Source: Variovorax sp. J22G73 (GTDB lineage: Bacteria > Pseudomonadota > Gammaproteobacteria > Burkholderiales > Burkholderiaceae_C). From it: a stretch of 64,000 bases of DNA. The stretch covers positions 496,001 through 560,000 of the forward strand of contig NZ_JASZYK010000003.1 in NCBI RefSeq assembly GCF_030317035.1, written 5' to 3'. The position numbers and the translations under genes are program-made. Shown piece after piece: positions 41,203 to 50,649 of this stretch. The notes below the pieces were generated by a model. It did no database searches. It was not told the origin of the DNA and saw nothing but the letters and a program-made list of their open reading frames with translations. Position 1 is the stretch's first letter, and each line of letters opens with the position of its first letter.

Positions 41203-42207
41203 ATGACGGAACAAATCACCCTGGAGCGCCTCACCGGCATCGTCGCGTTCGCGCGCGCGGCGTCCTATGGCAGCTTCACCGCGGCGGCGCAGTCGCTGGG
41301 CGTGTCGCCCTCGGCCGTGAGCAAGACCATCCAGCGTCTCGAGCAGCAGCTGGGCCTGCGGCTGTTCACGCGAACGACCCGCTCGCTCGTGCTGACGCCG
41401 GAGGGGCGCGACATTCACGAGCGGGCGCTGCTGCTGCTGCGCGCCGCCGACGATGTCGTGCAGTCGGCCGCGGCGGTGCGCTCCGAGCCCTCGGGCATGT
41501 TGAAGATCGCGGCGCCGCTGCCCATAGGCACCCGGCTGCTTGCGCCGGCGCTGCCGGAGTTACGTCGGCGCTACCCCCGGCTCGCCATCGATCTGCGGCT
41601 GAACGACCGTTTCGTCAACCTGGTCGAAGAGGGCATCGACGTGGCCATCCGCATCGGGCACCTCGCCGATTCCAGCCTGATCTCGCGCGGCTTCGCATCG
41701 AACCGGGTCGGCGCATTCGCGTCGCCGTCGTACCTGAAGGCGCGGGGCACGCCGCGCAAGCCGGAAGACCTCAGGGACCATGACTGCGTGAACTTCCGCT
41801 ACCAGACCTCGGGGCAAACGCTGCGGTGGACCTTCAAGGTCGCCAACCGCACCGTGGAGTTCACGCCCGATGCGGCCATCGTGGTCGATGTCAGCGACGC
41901 CGTGGTGGAGGTGCTGGCCGCCGGCGGCGGCATCGGCATGGCGGCGTCGTGGATCGCGGCCCCCTACGTCGAGCGCGGCTTGCTGGTGCCGGTGCTCGAG
42001 GCGTTCTCGGTCGACGGCTCGCCGATCACCGCCGTGTGGCCCGAGAGCCGGCGTGCGAGCCCGAACGTGAAGGCGTTCGTCGCGTTCCTCGAAGAGGTGT
42101 TTCCGTCGCCCGGGCCGTGGGATGCAGCGATTGCGGCGGGCGCGTTGCGGCAGGCACGCGCCGCGCCCAGGCGCGGCATCAGCGCACGGGGAAGCCGCCA
42201 GCGCTGA
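41203..42207 (+). CDS. LysR-family regulator
   Basis: 334-residue LysR regulator of the large group that accompanies oxidoreductases: helix-turn-helix RLTGIVAFARAASYGSFTAAA and PSAVSKTIQRLEQQLGLRLF, effector domain from about 90 (SGMLKIAAPLPIGTRLLAPAL). A C-terminal extension of about 30 residues (AAIAAGALRQARAAPRRGISARG) follows the normal end and runs into the convergent LysR gene by 29 nt. ATG 41203 (MTEQITLERLTG) is the family start; the frame is open far upstream as shadow. Likely regulates the divergent dehydrogenase. Confidence 0.88.
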   Translation: MTEQITLERLTGIVAFARAASYGSFTAAAQSLGVSPSAVSKTIQRLEQQLGLRLFTRTTRSLVLTPEGRDIHERALLLLRAADDVVQSAAAVRSEPSGMLKIAAPLPIGTRLLAPALPELRRRYPRLAIDLRLNDRFVNLVEEGIDVAIRIGHLADSSLISRGFASNRVGAFASPSYLKARGTPRKPEDLRDHDCVNFRYQTSGQTLRWTFKVANRTVEFTPDAAIVVDVSDAVVEVLAAGGGIGMAASWIAAPYVERGLLVPVLEAFSVDGSPITAVWPESRRASPNVKAFVAFLEEVFPSPGPWDAAIAAGALRQARAAPRRGISARGSRQR

Positions 42208-43075
42208 CCGTCAGAAAGTCCAGGAACGCCCGAAGCGCCGCGCTCTTGTGGCTGCGGTGCGCATAGGTCGCGTACAGCCAGATCGTCTGCGGCATGGCCT
42301 CTTTCAGCACGGGCACCAGCGCACCCGAGCCCAGGTGCGCGCGCGCCAGCACCTCGGGAACACACGTCACGCCGAGCCCTTTCACCGCCAACGCGATCAG
42401 GGGGGCGGCGTCGTCCGCGTCCAGGCGGCTGCGCACGGGCACGTGGTGCGTCTTGCCGTCGACCAGGAAGGGCAGGCGCGGCGAGGCGTCCCACAGCGAA
42501 TAGCTCAGCACGTCATGGCCGGCCATGTCTTCCGGGGTCGACGGCATGCCCCGGCGCGCCCAGTACGCCGGGGATGCGCAGAGAACCAGCGGCACCGGCT
42601 GGAGCTTGCGCACCACGACGTCCCTTGCCTCGATGGGCCCGATGCGCAACGCGACATCGATGGCGCCCACCACCAGGTCGTCGTCGCGGTTGCTCAGGTG
42701 GATGCTCACGTGCACATCGGGGTGGCCGGTGATGAAGTCCTCGATGTGCCAGCCGAGCAGGCTCAGCGACAGCCCGTGCGGCGCCGCGACCCGCAGCCGC
42801 CCGCGCGGATGCGCCGCGAAGTCCGACAGCTCCGTGCTCACCTCCTGGAGCAGGCTGAAAAGCGGCACCAGGCGCTGCGCGAGCGTTTGCCCGGCGTCGG
42901 TCGGCGTGACCGAGCGCGTCGAGCGGTTCAGCAGCCGCACGCCGACGTCTTTCTCCAGCTGGGCCACGGTCTTGGTGACGCTGGCCTTGGAAATGCCCAG
43001 CGCCATGGCCGCGCGCGTGAAGCTCTTGCGCGCGATGACTTCCCTGAAGACCTTCAGCTGCTGCAAGTCTTCCAT
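42179..43075 (-). CDS. LysR-family regulator at the end of the efflux operon
   Basis: 298-residue LysR regulator: LQQLKVFREVIARKSFTRAA, ASVTKTVAQLEKDVGVRLL for the helix-turn-helix and an effector domain from about 90. It starts 3 nt after the stop of the outer-membrane factor gene, on the same strand, so it is very likely co-transcribed with the FUSC pump, unlike the usual divergent aaeR. Tail-to-tail overlap of 29 nt with the previous LysR gene. Self-limiting regulation of the pump is a reasonable guess. Confidence 0.9.
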   Translation of the reverse strand: MEDLQQLKVFREVIARKSFTRAAMALGISKASVTKTVAQLEKDVGVRLLNRSTRSVTPTDAGQTLAQRLVPLFSLLQEVSTELSDFAAHPRGRLRVAAPHGLSLSLLGWHIEDFITGHPDVHVSIHLSNRDDDLVVGAIDVALRIGPIEARDVVVRKLQPVPLVLCASPAYWARRGMPSTPEDMAGHDVLSYSLWDASPRLPFLVDGKTHHVPVRSRLDADDAAPLIALAVKGLGVTCVPEVLARAHLGSGALVPVLKEAMPQTIWLYATYAHRSHKSAALRAFLDFLTVSAGGFPVR

Positions 43076-43078
43076 GGC

Positions 43079-44560
43079 CTAGCGCGCGGCCTGGCCGACG
43101 ACATCGTTCGCCTGGGCCTCCCAGCCGCCGCCGAGCGCCATGAACACGGCGAACTGGTCGTCCGCGAGTTGGGCTTCCGACGCGGCCAGGGCGGCCTCGC
43201 TGGCGGCCAGCGTGCGCATGGCGTCGAGCGCGTCGAGCTGCGCGGTCTTGCCGTTGACGTAGAGCGTGCGCGCCTGCTGTGCCACGGTGGCGCTCTGCGC
43301 GCGGGCGGCGGCCAGGGCGGCGTGGCGGTCGAGTTCGCGGGCGTACGACGCCAAGGCGCTTTCGGCCTCGCGCAGGGCCGTCAGCACGGTGCCGTCGAAG
43401 CGCGCCGCGGCCTGCCGCGTGGCGGCTTCGGCCTGCGCGATGCGCGCGCGGGCCACGCCGTTGTCGGGCACCGTCCAGCTGATCAGCGGGCCCAGGCTGT
43501 AGCTGAAGGTTTCGCGGTTGCCGAACCTGTTCAAGAAGCCCGCGGAGCTGGCCGAAACGCCCAGCATGACCTTGGGATAGAGCTCGGCCGTGGCCACGCC
43601 GATGCGGGCGGTGGCGGCGGCCAGGTTGCGTTCGGCCTGGCGCACGTCGGGCCGGCGACGCAGCAGGGCCGCGCCGTCGCCTACGGGGAGCAGGCCGGCG
43701 GCGCGCGGCGGCCGGTCGCACCCCGCCACTGGGGCAGGAAAGTCGCGCGGCGCCGCGCCGGTGAGGGTGGCCAGCCGGTACAGCGCGTTCTGGCGCTGCG
43801 CGAGCAACGGCGGGACCGAGGCGCGCAGCAGTTCCAGCTGGCCGCGTGCGCGCGCGGTATCGATGGGCCCGACCTTGCCTGCCTGCTGCAGCCGTTGCGC
43901 GAGTTGCACGGCCTCTTCCTGCAGCCGCACCGACTCGTGCGCGCTGCGCAGGCGCAGGCCGCTCGCGCAGACTTCGGCGTAAGCCCTGGCCGTGCCGCCG
44001 GCCACGTTCACGCGAACCAGGTCGAGCGCCGCCTGCGCCGCGCCGCTGCCGGCTTCGGCCGCCTCGATGGCGCGGCGCAACTGGCCGAACAGGTCGAGCT
44101 GGTAAGACAGGCCGGCGCTCGCGCCATAGGTGAAGCGGCCGGGCGGCTCGTAGTCTTTCTGCACCAGCGTGAGCCCGGAGACATGGCCGAAGCCGGGGCC
44201 GCCGCTGAGCGCCACTGTCGGACGTTCGGGCCCGTGCACCTCCGCCTCGAGCGCCTGTTCGCGCTCGAAGTTGGCGACGGCCTGGCGCAGGTCGGTGTTG
44301 TGCGCGAACGCCTGGGCCACCAGTGCGTCCAGCAACGGGTCTTGGTAGATGCGCCACCAGTTCGGCGGCAGCGCCGCGTCGGTCGCGGTGCCGCTGCCGG
44401 ACAGGAACGGGCCCGCGGAGGCCGCCTGCGTGGGCGACAGCGCGGCCGGCGCCACATAGTCGGGCCCGACGGGCGGGTGGGCGCAGCCGGCCAGCAACGC
44501 GGCCGCCGCGCACGTCGCAGCCGTGATGGCGGTGGCCAGCAGCCGATGGAGGCGGCTCAC
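43079..44560 (-). CDS. NodT/OprM-type outer-membrane efflux lipoprotein
   Basis: 493-residue outer-membrane factor. The lipoprotein signal (MSRLHRLLATAITAATCAAA, lipobox LLAGC at about 25) is followed by HPPVGPDYVAP, the typical start of NodT proteins. Two TolC-like repeats follow with long heptad helices (for example TARIGVATAELYPKVMLGVS). It overlaps the HlyD gene by ATGA (44557-44560). Forms the trans-periplasmic duct of the tripartite pump with the FUSC and HlyD proteins. Confidence 0.93.
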   Translation of the reverse strand: MSRLHRLLATAITAATCAAAALLAGCAHPPVGPDYVAPAALSPTQAASAGPFLSGSGTATDAALPPNWWRIYQDPLLDALVAQAFAHNTDLRQAVANFEREQALEAEVHGPERPTVALSGGPGFGHVSGLTLVQKDYEPPGRFTYGASAGLSYQLDLFGQLRRAIEAAEAGSGAAQAALDLVRVNVAGGTARAYAEVCASGLRLRSAHESVRLQEEAVQLAQRLQQAGKVGPIDTARARGQLELLRASVPPLLAQRQNALYRLATLTGAAPRDFPAPVAGCDRPPRAAGLLPVGDGAALLRRRPDVRQAERNLAAATARIGVATAELYPKVMLGVSASSAGFLNRFGNRETFSYSLGPLISWTVPDNGVARARIAQAEAATRQAAARFDGTVLTALREAESALASYARELDRHAALAAARAQSATVAQQARTLYVNGKTAQLDALDAMRTLAASEAALAASEAQLADDQFAVFMALGGGWEAQANDVVGQAAR

Positions 44561-45570
44561 CCTGGAACCCCCGACCGGCGCGCGGCTGCGGCCGTGCCCG
44601 AAGCCGCTGGAGCCTCGGAGGGCGCTGAAGTCGCCGAGGCCCCAGAACCACCAAGCACCTGCACCGTCACGGTCTGGCCCGTCACCAGCCGGGTGCCCGC
44701 CGGTATCGCGCCCAGCTTCACCCGCACGGGCACGCGCTGCGCGAGCCGCACCCAGTTGAAGGTCGGGTTGACGCTGGGAAGCAGGTTGGCGCCGGTGCTG
44801 CGGTCGCGGTCCGCGATGCCGGCCGCAATGCTCTGCACGGTACCTTCGAGCACGTCGGCGTCCATGGGCGTCACGCGCACCCGGTCGCCCAGGTGGATGC
44901 GCGGCAGCTTGTTCTCCTCGAAATAGCCTTCGACGTACATCGAGCCCGCGTCCACCAGCGCCAGCACCGGGTGGCCGGCGCTGGCGTAGGCGCCCTGTCG
45001 AAGGTCGAGGTTGGTCACCAGGCCGGCCGTGGGGGCGCGCACCTCGGTGCGGCGCAGGTTCAGCCGCGCGGTGTCCAGCGCGATCTGTGCCTGGCGCAGC
45101 GCCGCTTCGGCCGAGCGCAGCGCGCCGTTCGCCTGGTCCAGCCGCAGGCGGGACTGCTCGCGCAGCTCTTGCGACACCAGGTCGCCCAGGCCCGAATTGC
45201 GATTGCTCTCACGCTGCGCCTGCGCGATGGTGATGCGCTGGTTGTTCACCGCGATGGCTTGCGCCGCAACGGCGGCCTCGGCCTGCTGCTCGGCCAGTGC
45301 GAAGCGGGCCTTGTCGAGCGAAAACAGCAGCGCCCCGGCGGCGACGGACTGGTTGTCTTGCACCGCCACATCGGTCACCAGGCCGGACACGTCGGGCGCG
45401 ACCTGCACCACGTCGGCCCGCACGCGTCCGTTGCGCGTCCAGGGGGCCAGCTCGTAGTGGTCCCACAGCTGCCAGGCGGACCCGCAGGCGGCGGCGACGA
45501 CCAGCAGGGTCACGAGCAGGCGGGCGCCGCGCGGGGCCCAGGCGGGGAAGGGAATGGCGTCAGGTTTCAT
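44557..45570 (-). CDS. HlyD/EmrA-family membrane fusion protein (AaeA-like)
   Basis: 337-residue periplasmic adaptor with one N-terminal membrane segment (LLVTLLVVAAACGSAWQLW). The lipoyl-like halves are split by a coiled-coil hairpin: VRADVVQVAPDVSGLVTDVAVQDNQ before, a long Ala/Gln/Glu helix pair, then EVRAPTAGLVTNLDLRQGAYA after. The C-terminal beta domain precedes an Ala/Ser/Gly-rich tail (GGSGASATSAPSEAPAASG). It couples the FUSC protein to the outer-membrane factor. In the same operon as both. Confidence 0.93.
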   Translation of the reverse strand: MKPDAIPFPAWAPRGARLLVTLLVVAAACGSAWQLWDHYELAPWTRNGRVRADVVQVAPDVSGLVTDVAVQDNQSVAAGALLFSLDKARFALAEQQAEAAVAAQAIAVNNQRITIAQAQRESNRNSGLGDLVSQELREQSRLRLDQANGALRSAEAALRQAQIALDTARLNLRRTEVRAPTAGLVTNLDLRQGAYASAGHPVLALVDAGSMYVEGYFEENKLPRIHLGDRVRVTPMDADVLEGTVQSIAAGIADRDRSTGANLLPSVNPTFNWVRLAQRVPVRVKLGAIPAGTRLVTGQTVTVQVLGGSGASATSAPSEAPAASGTAAAARRSGVPG

Positions 45571-45636
45571 GGAGAAGGGAGGGGATGCGAATCTCGGGAA
45601 TCGGGTGGCGAATCAATCGACGAACCGACCGATGAA

Positions 45637-45843
45637 TCAGGTCGTCATGGCGCCGGTGAAACGGGCCAGCGCATGCAGCAGCAGCACGTACACCGCCAGG
45701 TCGAACAGCGCCGGGTGCCACACCCACCGGTAGACGCCGACCAGGGCCAGCAGGCGGCGCACCGCCCAGGAACATGCGAGCGCACCGCCTGCCAGCAGCA
45801 ACAACCCGGGCAGGTACACGCCGTAGAAGCTCGTTTCGATCAT
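45637..45843 (-). CDS. DUF1656 (AaeX-like) small membrane protein
   Basis: 68-residue protein with two hydrophobic segments (GVYLPGLLLLAGGALACSWAV and HPALFDLAVYVLLLHALA). This is the DUF1656 pattern found between FUSC and HlyD genes of AaeXAB-type pumps. The start at 45843 is fixed by the ATGA overlap with the FUSC stop, and it lies within the window of translational coupling. No activity is known for AaeX itself; it is thought to be a pump accessory. Confidence 0.92.
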   Translation of the reverse strand: MIETSFYGVYLPGLLLLAGGALACSWAVRRLLALVGVYRWVWHPALFDLAVYVLLLHALARFTGAMTT

Positions 45844-47915
45844 GGTTGGAGCGCGCCGTGGGCGGCCGGAAAGAGGTTGCGTCGAAGGCCCACGAGGGCG
45901 GCGATGGCGGCGCCGGAAGGCTGCAGGGTGGGCATGTCGTGCGCGGCGTGCGCGGCGTGCATGTCGTGCGCGATGCCGCCGTGCAATGCGGCGAGCAGCA
46001 GGCGGTCGATTTGCGGCAGCAGTGCTGCATGGCGCTGTGGCGCGCCCGCCGCCTGGGCGCGAAAGACCCGGGCCGAGTCCGCGAGGAGGCGGCCGACGGC
46101 CTCGGTCGGCAGGCAGCGGCGCCACCGCTGCAAGGCCACGAGGTCGGCACCCACGCGCAGGTCGCGCAGCGCCGCCCGCGCATGTTCGCCTTCATCCGGT
46201 GCGGTGCGCGGTGCGAGTTGTGCGATGCGGTCCAGCATCCGGCCCGCGTAGGCGTCGTGCGCGGACGCGTCCTGCGAGCGGGCGGCCAGGTCGGCAAGAT
46301 CGAGCGAGGTCGCGCGCCGTATGCGCCGCGCGCTCCAGTCGCTTCCCACGCTGCGCACCAGGGCGGTGACGCGCGCCGCGGCGACGGCGCCCAGGATCAG
46401 CGCGAGGTTCGAGTTGACGAGGCTCGGCAGGTCTGCGCTCGCGGTGTCCTGCAGCGCCAGCGTTCCGGCCACGCCGAAGAACATGCCCAGTGCCGCGAGC
46501 GAACTGGCCGGCCGCGCGATGTAGCAGCCGACAAGCAGGAAGAAGGGCGCGATGCACAGCGCGAGCATGCCGAAGTCGTGTGCCAGCGGCATCACCGCCA
46601 GCACGCAGAACACCGACACCGGCAAAGACCACAGCAAGGCGACGACGAACTTGTGCATGGCCGGCACCGGGTCGTCCATGGTGGCGAAGAAGCTGCAGAA
46701 CACCGCCGCCGACATGGCCGCGGCCGAACCCGAAGGCCACGCCGTGGCGATCCACACCGCGCAGCATGCGCAGGTGGCCAGCACGGCGGTCACGGCCGAG
46801 CGCAGGGCCAAACCCCTGTCCAGGTGCAGCACCTTGTGGCCGAGCGACGCGGCGCGCCGCAGCGGCGGTGCGGTGCCCGCGAGGCCGGCGTCGATGTCGC
46901 CACGCAGCCTGAGGCAGGCGTGCCAGTCGACCATCAACGCTTCGAGGCGCACGGCGAGGTCGATGCGCAGTGCGCGCACCCAGGGCGACGATGCGGGGCC
47001 GTCCGCCAGGGCGCGGAACGCGGCGCGTGCTTCGTCGGTGGTCGCTTGAGGAATGCCTGGCGTGCGTGGCGCAATCCAGCTGGCATGCCGTTCGAGTGCC
47101 GAGACGACGTCTGCTGGCAACTCGCCCTCGGCGGCCTTCAGCGCGTCGAGCCGGTCCTCCATCGCCGACAGCGTGGGCGTGAGCGCCGAGATGCGGTCCT
47201 GCATCGCGCGGACGGCGCCCGCCGTCCAGCGAAGGTTGCCCGTGTCGAAGGGCACATGCGTGGACAGCAGCCGCAGCTGCGTGATGTCTTGGGCCAGCCG
47301 CTGGCGGTCCGCGGCCACGCGCGGACCGTGTCCATCGCCCGCGTTGCCCACGTTTCCCAGCAGGTCGTCCATCCACCGGCGCGCGTCGCCCAGCGCGCGG
47401 TCCACCAGGCCGAGCAGCGGCGGCGCCAGGCTGGCCGGCAGCGCGATGCTGTGGACCACGCTGGCGCACAGGATGCCCAGCCCTATCTCCTGCACCCGCG
47501 CCACGGCGGTGTCGAACATGGCCGCGGGCGCGTCCACCAACGGAAAGCCGATGAGCGCGGCCGAGTAGCCGGCGAGCATGAACACATAGGAGCGCGCGCT
47601 GCGGTCCAGCAGCGACAGGTAGAGGCACAGGCCGGTCCACAGCGCCAACGCCAGCGACAGGAGCTCGGGCGAGGCAGACAGCGACGGAATCAGCACCACC
47701 GTGGCCGCGCAGCCGAGCAGGGTGCCCACGAAGCGATAGAGCGCCTTGGAGCGCACGTTGCCGGCCAGCGGGTGGGCCACGATGTACGCGGTCATGAAGG
47801 CCCAGAAAGGCCGGGGCAGGCCGGCGCGGTTGGCCAGGTACAGCGCGAGCATGGCGCCCGCGAAGCTCTTGAGGGAGAAGAGCAGCTCCTGGCGCGAGAA
47901 GCGAATCCGTTTCAT
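45840..47915 (-). CDS. FUSC-family inner-membrane efflux protein (AaeB-like)
   Basis: 691-residue inner-membrane transporter. Two hydrophobic modules (about 10-165, with LALYLANRAGLPRPFWAFMTAYI, and about 370-500) each contain about six segments and flank a soluble helical domain, the FUSC/AaeB plan. These pumps export aromatic carboxylic acids such as p-hydroxybenzoate. First gene of the five-gene operon FUSC-DUF1656-HlyD-NodT-LysR. In a strain that degrades aromatic acids it may be a relief valve for accumulated intermediates (inference). Divergent from an AraC gene. Confidence 0.93.
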   Translation of the reverse strand: MKRIRFSRQELLFSLKSFAGAMLALYLANRAGLPRPFWAFMTAYIVAHPLAGNVRSKALYRFVGTLLGCAATVVLIPSLSASPELLSLALALWTGLCLYLSLLDRSARSYVFMLAGYSAALIGFPLVDAPAAMFDTAVARVQEIGLGILCASVVHSIALPASLAPPLLGLVDRALGDARRWMDDLLGNVGNAGDGHGPRVAADRQRLAQDITQLRLLSTHVPFDTGNLRWTAGAVRAMQDRISALTPTLSAMEDRLDALKAAEGELPADVVSALERHASWIAPRTPGIPQATTDEARAAFRALADGPASSPWVRALRIDLAVRLEALMVDWHACLRLRGDIDAGLAGTAPPLRRAASLGHKVLHLDRGLALRSAVTAVLATCACCAVWIATAWPSGSAAAMSAAVFCSFFATMDDPVPAMHKFVVALLWSLPVSVFCVLAVMPLAHDFGMLALCIAPFFLLVGCYIARPASSLAALGMFFGVAGTLALQDTASADLPSLVNSNLALILGAVAAARVTALVRSVGSDWSARRIRRATSLDLADLAARSQDASAHDAYAGRMLDRIAQLAPRTAPDEGEHARAALRDLRVGADLVALQRWRRCLPTEAVGRLLADSARVFRAQAAGAPQRHAALLPQIDRLLLAALHGGIAHDMHAAHAAHDMPTLQPSGAAIAALVGLRRNLFPAAHGALQP

Positions 47916-48084
47916 GCGCCGATGCTAGGCAGGGGGCAACGCGCCGGAAATTGCATTCCTGGCCGAACGATTTCTCTTTTCGGTCACGGTACTGGAGGCA
48001 TGGCCGGCGGTGCCCGTCGGCAGGTGGAGCCCTTCGGCGGCCGCGCGAGAATGGCGGGCCCGCACCCACGATCCATCGCAGACC

Positions 48085-48876
48085 ATGCCACGCACCGAGG
48101 TCGACCCCGAAGACCTGGACTACCAGTTCACCGTTCCCGTCATGGCGCTTCGCGTGGATGTCGAGGCGCGTGCGCGCGAAATACCGGTCCACCAGCATCA
48201 CATGGGGCAGCTCGTCATCGCGCTGCGCGGTGCCGTGTCGTGCGAGGTGCCGGGCACCCTCTGGATGGTGCCGCCGCAGGCGGGCGTGTGGATTCCGGGC
48301 GGCACGCCGCACAGCAACCACGGCACGGCGAACGCGCTCATCTTCTACCTGTTCGTCGCCCCGGGCATGGCCGCGTTGCCGACCCACTGCTGCACCCTGG
48401 CCATCAGCCCGATGCTCAGCGAAATGATCCAGCACCTGGCCGGCCTGGCGCCGACCTACGAGCCCGGCAGCGCGACCGACCGGCTGGCGCATGTGCTGCT
48501 GGACCAGCTGGTCGCCATGCCCAATGAAAACTTCTCGCTGCCGATGCCGCAGGACGCGCGGCTTCGCAAGATATCGCGCGCCATCACGCTCGACCCCTCC
48601 GACCGCCGCACCCTGCAGGACTGGGCGGGCGAGACCGGCACCAGCGAGCGCACGCTGAACCGCCTGTGCACCGCGCAGACCGGCCTGAGCTTCGGGCGAT
48701 GGCGGCGCCAGCTGCACATGATCGTCGCGCTTCGGGAGCTGTCGGGCGGAGCGACCGTGCAGCAGGTGGCGTACGCGCTGGGGTACGAGTCGCCGTCCGC
48801 CTTCATCACCATGTTCAAGAAGGCGTTCGGAAAGCCGCCGGCCACCTACATCGGCGAGCGGCTGAGGGCAGGCTGA
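48085..48876 (+). CDS. AraC-family regulator with cupin N-terminus
   Basis: 263-residue regulator: cupin-like ligand domain (IPVHQHHMGQLVIALRG, VPPQAGVWIPGGTPHSNHG) and two helix-turn-helix units (RTLQDWAGETGTSERTLNRL and VQQVAYALGYESPSAFITMF). The cupin has His pairs that could bind a metal. ATG 48085 (MPRTEVDPEDLDYQF) is chosen; an in-frame start at 48010 lacks support. It is divergent from the efflux operon, 169 nt away, and convergent with the toroid-protein gene (22 nt between). Confidence 0.88.
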   Translation: MPRTEVDPEDLDYQFTVPVMALRVDVEARAREIPVHQHHMGQLVIALRGAVSCEVPGTLWMVPPQAGVWIPGGTPHSNHGTANALIFYLFVAPGMAALPTHCCTLAISPMLSEMIQHLAGLAPTYEPGSATDRLAHVLLDQLVAMPNENFSLPMPQDARLRKISRAITLDPSDRRTLQDWAGETGTSERTLNRLCTAQTGLSFGRWRRQLHMIVALRELSGGATVQQVAYALGYESPSAFITMFKKAFGKPPATYIGERLRAG

Positions 48877-48897
48877 GGCCGGGTGGCCGAAGGCGCG

Positions 48898-50649
48898 TCA
48901 GGCAAGGGCGTGAGCGAGCCGCTCTTGCTCCTTCTTGTCCTGCACCTCGGCCGGTGCGATGCCACCCGACGACCGCCGCCGCAGGTACTTCAGGTACGCC
49001 ACGTACCCCGACAGGTAGTGCTCCACGTCGTCGATGCGCACCCTGAAGCTGTGGTGCCGGATGAAGAAGCTGCCCACGATGCGCGCCGGGTTCCTGAAGT
49101 ACATGGCCAGCTCGGGAAAGAAGTGGCCCGTCATCAGGTAGCGCGCCCGCTGCTCCAGCGCCCGATGAAACTTGTCGAGGTCGAAGCCCTCCAGCAGGTG
49201 CGAGAGTTCGGGCGTGCGCTGCAGCCGCTCGATCATTCGCTCGGCCGCCATCATCAGCTCCAGCAGCGTCGGAAAGGTGGTGATGCGCTCGAGCACGAAG
49301 TCGAGGTGGTCGCGCACGTTGTCCAGGCCGAACTGGTAGTAGCGCGCCTCGGGCTTGTACAGCGTGAGTTCGTTGACGCAGTAGCTCAGCCAGTGGTCGT
49401 GCGCGCGCCAGTGCCCGGCCTCGATGAAGTGGCTGAAGGCCAGCTCGGCGCTGCGCAGCCAGCGCGCGTCGCGGGTCAGGCCGTACAGGCGCATCAGGCC
49501 GAAGGCGGCCTCGCCGTCGTAGTAGATGATGCGGCTCTCTTCCTTCACGCTCAGCCTCGGGTGGTCGAGCACATGCACGAAGCGGCCCGTCACCGGGGTT
49601 TGCATGTGGACGATGCCGAGCGCCAATGCCTCCAGCAGCGGCATGTACCGGGTGTCCCCGGTGAGCTCGGTGTACTTGACCAGCGCCAGCAGGCACACCG
49701 CATTGCCGCCCAGCTTGATCTCGTCGCCTTCGTCGACCAGGAAGGCGGCCTGCGCGCCCGAAGGCAGCGCGAGGTGATGGATGAAATGCGCCGTGAGGTG
49801 CGCGAGCGCCTTGTCGATGGCCTCCTTGTGCCGCGGGTCGCGCGTGAGCTCCCAGCCTTCGAGCAGCGCGTAGGTCGAGCTTGCGTGCCGCAGCGTGTTG
49901 TAGGTGGGAATGGGGCGGTCGAAGCACGGGAACCAGCCGTAGTGGTACTTGCCCGAGGGCGTGACCTGGCGTGCCAGGTAGCTGCTGCTCGCGCCGATCA
50001 CCTCTTCGACGCACGCCGCGTCCCAGCGCGGCAGCACGCGGTGGCCGCGGTTGCGGCCCTGGTGCTCCACGCGGTGCAGCGCCTTGCCGTCGGTGAACAC
50101 GGCGCGCGTCTCGAACAGCCACACCTGTTCATGCGGCTGCGTGGGCCATGCCAGTTCGCGGTCGAAGCGGCGCTGCCCGTAGAGCTTCAGGTTGGCGTCG
50201 TTCGGTGTCGCCTCGTCCTTGGTGCCGTCGTACAGCACGGCATTGGCGCCGATCTCAGGCTCCAGCAGGGCCACGGAAAAGGCCTCGTCGAAGGCGATGC
50301 CGAAGCGGAAGTAGTTGCGCTTGGTCGCGGCCAGGCCCTGGGTCAGCGTGTCCCAGCGCATCGGATGCACCGTGTGCACCACGTCGACGCGCAGCCACAG
50401 CACCGACAGCACGGCGCGCTTGCGTTGCCATGCGCCCAGCAGCTGGGCCGCGCGCTGCCAGGTGGCGCCGAAGTCCTTGCCGCGCGCGACGACCACATGC
50501 GCGCGCTCCTTGCCGGTGCAGGCGGACAGGAAGAGCACGCCGACCTTGCCTGCGGGCTTGTCTTCAGCTTCCGGCGCCGCCGCGCGGCATTCGTTCCACA
50601 GCTCGGCGCTGGCGGGGCGGGCGGCGGCCAGCAGTTCATTCAGGCTCAT
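48898..50649 (-). CDS. Large alpha/alpha-toroid-like protein of unknown function
   Basis: 583-residue soluble protein without signal peptide. Residues 1 to about 210 form an alpha/beta-like lead with SACTGKERAHVVVARGKDF. The rest repeats helix pairs of about 50 residues with conserved aromatic and charged turns (HYGWFPCFDRPIPTYNTLRHAS, EGDEIKLGGNAVCLLAL, IIYYDGEAAFGLMRLYG, HDHWLSYCVNELT). This is the six-hairpin glycosidase or terpenoid-cyclase-like toroid pattern, with acidic residues at the repeat ends (DEGDE, YYDGE). I remember similar proteins near Mur-ligase-like and cyanophycin-like ligase genes but cannot name the family. Last gene of a three-gene operon; its start overlaps the metallopeptidase gene by 14 nt. 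Confidence 0.8.
   Translation of the reverse strand: MSLNELLAAARPASAELWNECRAAAPEAEDKPAGKVGVLFLSACTGKERAHVVVARGKDFGATWQRAAQLLGAWQRKRAVLSVLWLRVDVVHTVHPMRWDTLTQGLAATKRNYFRFGIAFDEAFSVALLEPEIGANAVLYDGTKDEATPNDANLKLYGQRRFDRELAWPTQPHEQVWLFETRAVFTDGKALHRVEHQGRNRGHRVLPRWDAACVEEVIGASSSYLARQVTPSGKYHYGWFPCFDRPIPTYNTLRHASSTYALLEGWELTRDPRHKEAIDKALAHLTAHFIHHLALPSGAQAAFLVDEGDEIKLGGNAVCLLALVKYTELTGDTRYMPLLEALALGIVHMQTPVTGRFVHVLDHPRLSVKEESRIIYYDGEAAFGLMRLYGLTRDARWLRSAELAFSHFIEAGHWRAHDHWLSYCVNELTLYKPEARYYQFGLDNVRDHLDFVLERITTFPTLLELMMAAERMIERLQRTPELSHLLEGFDLDKFHRALEQRARYLMTGHFFPELAMYFRNPARIVGSFFIRHHSFRVRIDDVEHYLSGYVAYLKYLRRRSSGGIAPAEVQDKKEQERLAHALA

Noticed and set aside
46192..48717. An 841-codon minus-strand frame in a second register over the FUSC gene
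   Set aside because: Same strand but a different frame; sequence is Arg/Ala low complexity and FUSC membrane segments are in the other frame.
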